This document shows positions 5,614 through 6,900 of a stretch of 6,900 bases of DNA, in pieces. Both the position numbers and the translations under genes were made by a program. Source of the stretch: an uncultured Holophagaceae bacterium (GTDB lineage Bacteria; Acidobacteriota; Holophagae; Holophagales; Holophagaceae); contig CAIRAS010000136.1 of assembly GCA_903876615.1 (NCBI GenBank), positions 1-6,900 of the forward strand, given 5' to 3'. How positions within the stretch are numbered: the stretch's first letter is position 1; each line of letters begins with the position of its first letter. A model generated the notes under the pieces. The model was not told where the DNA came from. It ran no database searches and saw nothing but the letters and a program-made list of their open reading frames with translations.

Positions 5614-5634
5614 GTCATTTGATGAGCAAATTCA

Positions 5635-5645
5635 TGCAAATTGCA
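5635..5645. promoter_or_regulatory. Candidate enhancer (UAS) palindrome 2
   Basis: TGCAAATTGCA repeats the TGCAA-N-TTGCA core of the first site as a perfect 11-bp palindrome. Its centre at 5640 is about 33 bases (close to three helical turns) from the first, so two activator dimers could bind on the same face. It starts 10 bp after the end of the activator gene. Confidence 0.62.
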
Positions 5646-5654
5646 ATTCTTGGC

Positions 5655-6900
5655 TCAGGTGTTGCGGAGCTTGCGCCAGAGGGTGGTGGGGTGAATGCCC
5701 AGCTCCCGCGCCGCAGCGGTCCGGTTCCCGGCGTGGCGCTCCAGGGCGGCCTGGATGGAGGCCATCTCCTGGCTGCGCAAGTCTTTGCTTCTGAAGGTGC
5801 CGCCTTCGGAGAGGGGCCCGGAGGCCGCATCCTGCAGGGCGGCCGGCAGGTCCTGGGGCCGGATCTGGCCCTGTCGGCAGAGCACGAAGGCATGTTCCAC
5901 CGCATTCTCCAGCTCCCGGATGTTGCCGGGCCAGGCGTGGCGCATCAAGTGATCCATGGCTTCGGGGCTGAAGCCCTGGAGCTGTTTGCCGTGGAGGGCG
6001 GTCTGGCGGTCCAGGAACCGGTGGGCCAGGGCGGGGATGTCTTCCTTCCGCTCCCGCAGGGGGGGTATTGCAATCTGCATGACGTTCAGCCGGTAGAACA
6101 GGTCCTCCCGGAAGCGACCCTCTTTGACCTCGGTGCGGAGATCGCGGTGGGTGGCCGCGAGGAAGCGGACGTTCGCCTTCAGCGAGTCGCTGGAGCCCAG
6201 CGGCTCGTAGGTCCGCTCCTGCAGGACGCGGAGGAGGCGGACCTGGAGCGCCGGCGAGATGTCACCGATCTCGTCCAGGAACAGCGTGCCACCCTCGGCG
6301 GCGGCGATGCGCCCCTTGCGGTCCCGCTTGGCGTCCGTGAAGGCGCCAGCCTTGTGGCCGAACAGCTCTGCTTCCAGCAAGGTGTCGGGCAGGGCCCCGC
6401 AGTTGAGCGTGATCAGAGGCTTGCGGGCCCGGGCGCTGAGGTCGTGGATGGCCCGGGCCATCAGCTCCTTGCCCGTGCCGCTCTCGCCCTGGATCAGCAC
6501 CGTGCTGTCGCTCTGGGCGATCAGGGGCATGAGCTTGAAGATCTCCCACATCCGGTGGTTGGCCGAGGTCATGTGCTGGAAGCTGGCGCGGCCTTCCACG
6601 GCCTTCCGCAGCTCCTCCACCAGGGTCAGGTCGCGGAAGGACTCGACCCCGCCCACCACCTTGCCGGCCTGATCGCGCAGGAGTGCCGTGCTCACGCTGA
6701 TGGAGACCTTCTTCTGGGCCGAGGTATGGATGTTCACGTGCTTGTTGATCAGGGGCGACCCGGTGGTCATGGTCTCCTTGAGGGCGCAGGACCCCTCGCA
6801 GATGTCAGCGTTGAAGACCTTCCAGCACTGCTGGCCCAGGGCCTTCTCGGGCGTGGTGCCGATGATCTCGGCGGCGGCCCGGTTGAACGAGGTGATGCGG
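5655..6900 (-). CDS. PAS domain sigma-54-dependent transcriptional activator (partial, N-terminus outside window)
   Basis: A bacterial enhancer-binding protein that uses ATP to open sigma-54 promoters. The 5' end lies beyond the right edge; about 414 residues are visible. A PAS-type sensor comes first (SFNRAAAEIIGTTPEKALGQ), carrying Cys codons at 6827-6825, 6800-6798 and 6788-6786 (C-x8-C-x3-C). The AAA+ domain follows, with Walker A GESGTGKE (about 6488-6465), the sigma-54 contact loop GAFTDA (6347-6330) instead of the common GAFTGA, Walker B GGTLFLDEIGD, and an arginine-rich FREDLFYRLNV segment. The C-terminus is a Fis-type helix-turn-helix (GNRTAAARELGIHPTTLWRKL). There is no receiver domain in the visible part, so it probably senses a ligand or redox state directly. 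It lies just upstream of and in line with the operon, and most likely binds the palindromes at 5599-5645. No clear terminator follows its stop codon. Confidence 0.95.
   Translation of the reverse strand, partial: RITSFNRAAAEIIGTTPEKALGQQCWKVFNADICEGSCALKETMTTGSPLINKHVNIHTSAQKKVSISVSTALLRDQAGKVVGGVESFRDLTLVEELRKAVEGRASFQHMTSANHRMWEIFKLMPLIAQSDSTVLIQGESGTGKELMARAIHDLSARARKPLITLNCGALPDTLLEAELFGHKAGAFTDAKRDRKGRIAAAEGGTLFLDEIGDISPALQVRLLRVLQERTYEPLGSSDSLKANVRFLAATHRDLRTEVKEGRFREDLFYRLNVMQIAIPPLRERKEDIPALAHRFLDRQTALHGKQLQGFSPEAMDHLMRHAWPGNIRELENAVEHAFVLCRQGQIRPQDLPAALQDAASGPLSEGGTFRSKDLRSQEMASIQAALERHAGNRTAAARELGIHPTTLWRKLRNT

Overview
The window is high in G+C apart from one AT-rich island at about 5521-5650. 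Every gene I can support lies on the minus strand, so transcription runs from high to low coordinates. The gene content points to a Gram-negative, cytochrome-rich respiratory bacterium that uses sigma-54: a secreted eight-haem c-type cytochrome, a di-haem membrane cytochrome b, cytochrome bd oxidase and a bacterial enhancer-binding protein. A member of the Holophagae/Acidobacteriota or of the former Deltaproteobacteria would fit. This is an impression from gene style and composition, not a taxonomic assignment.

Layout in the direction of transcription: (1) 6900-5655, a PAS + AAA+ + Fis-type HTH sigma-54 activator, cut by the window edge at its N-terminus. (2) 5654-5285, a 370-bp regulatory region. 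It has two near-identical palindromes of TGCAA-N-TTGCA form (candidate enhancer sites), an AT-rich spacer with an IHF-like site, a good -24/-12 sigma-54 promoter, and a leader of about 220 nt with a perfect 7-bp stem-loop. (3) 5284-4364, a secreted ZnuA/TroA-type (cluster A-I) binding protein that has lost the usual histidine ligands and has four cysteines instead. (4) 4317-3835, a short TsaA/TrmO-family protein with a TTG start. (5) 3838-3446, a NifX/NafY-like (dinitrogenase Fe-Mo cofactor family) protein, overlapping the previous gene by ATGA. (6) 3322-1706, an Otr-family octahaem cytochrome c with a signal peptide and a C-terminal membrane anchor. (7) 1697-1074, a four-helix di-haem cytochrome b. 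(8) 1052-1, CydA, subunit I of cytochrome bd oxidase, cut by the window edge at its C-terminus; CydB would be expected just beyond.

The short gaps, the ATGA overlap and the ribosome-binding site that overlaps a stop codon suggest one operon from 5284 leftward, driven by the sigma-54 promoter and probably controlled by the adjacent activator. A reasonable model is that the cytochrome b passes quinol electrons to the membrane-anchored octahaem cytochrome, which reduces a periplasmic sulfur or nitrogen compound (tetrathionate, nitrite or hydroxylamine are the known in vitro substrates of the family). Cytochrome bd would be the partner terminal oxidase, resistant to inhibitors. The binding protein, the TsaA-like protein and the NifX-like protein form an accessory set of unknown role, perhaps in metal or sulfur ligand handling. 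The whole set, under one sigma-54 switch with a cysteine-bearing PAS sensor, is the most interesting aspect of the window.
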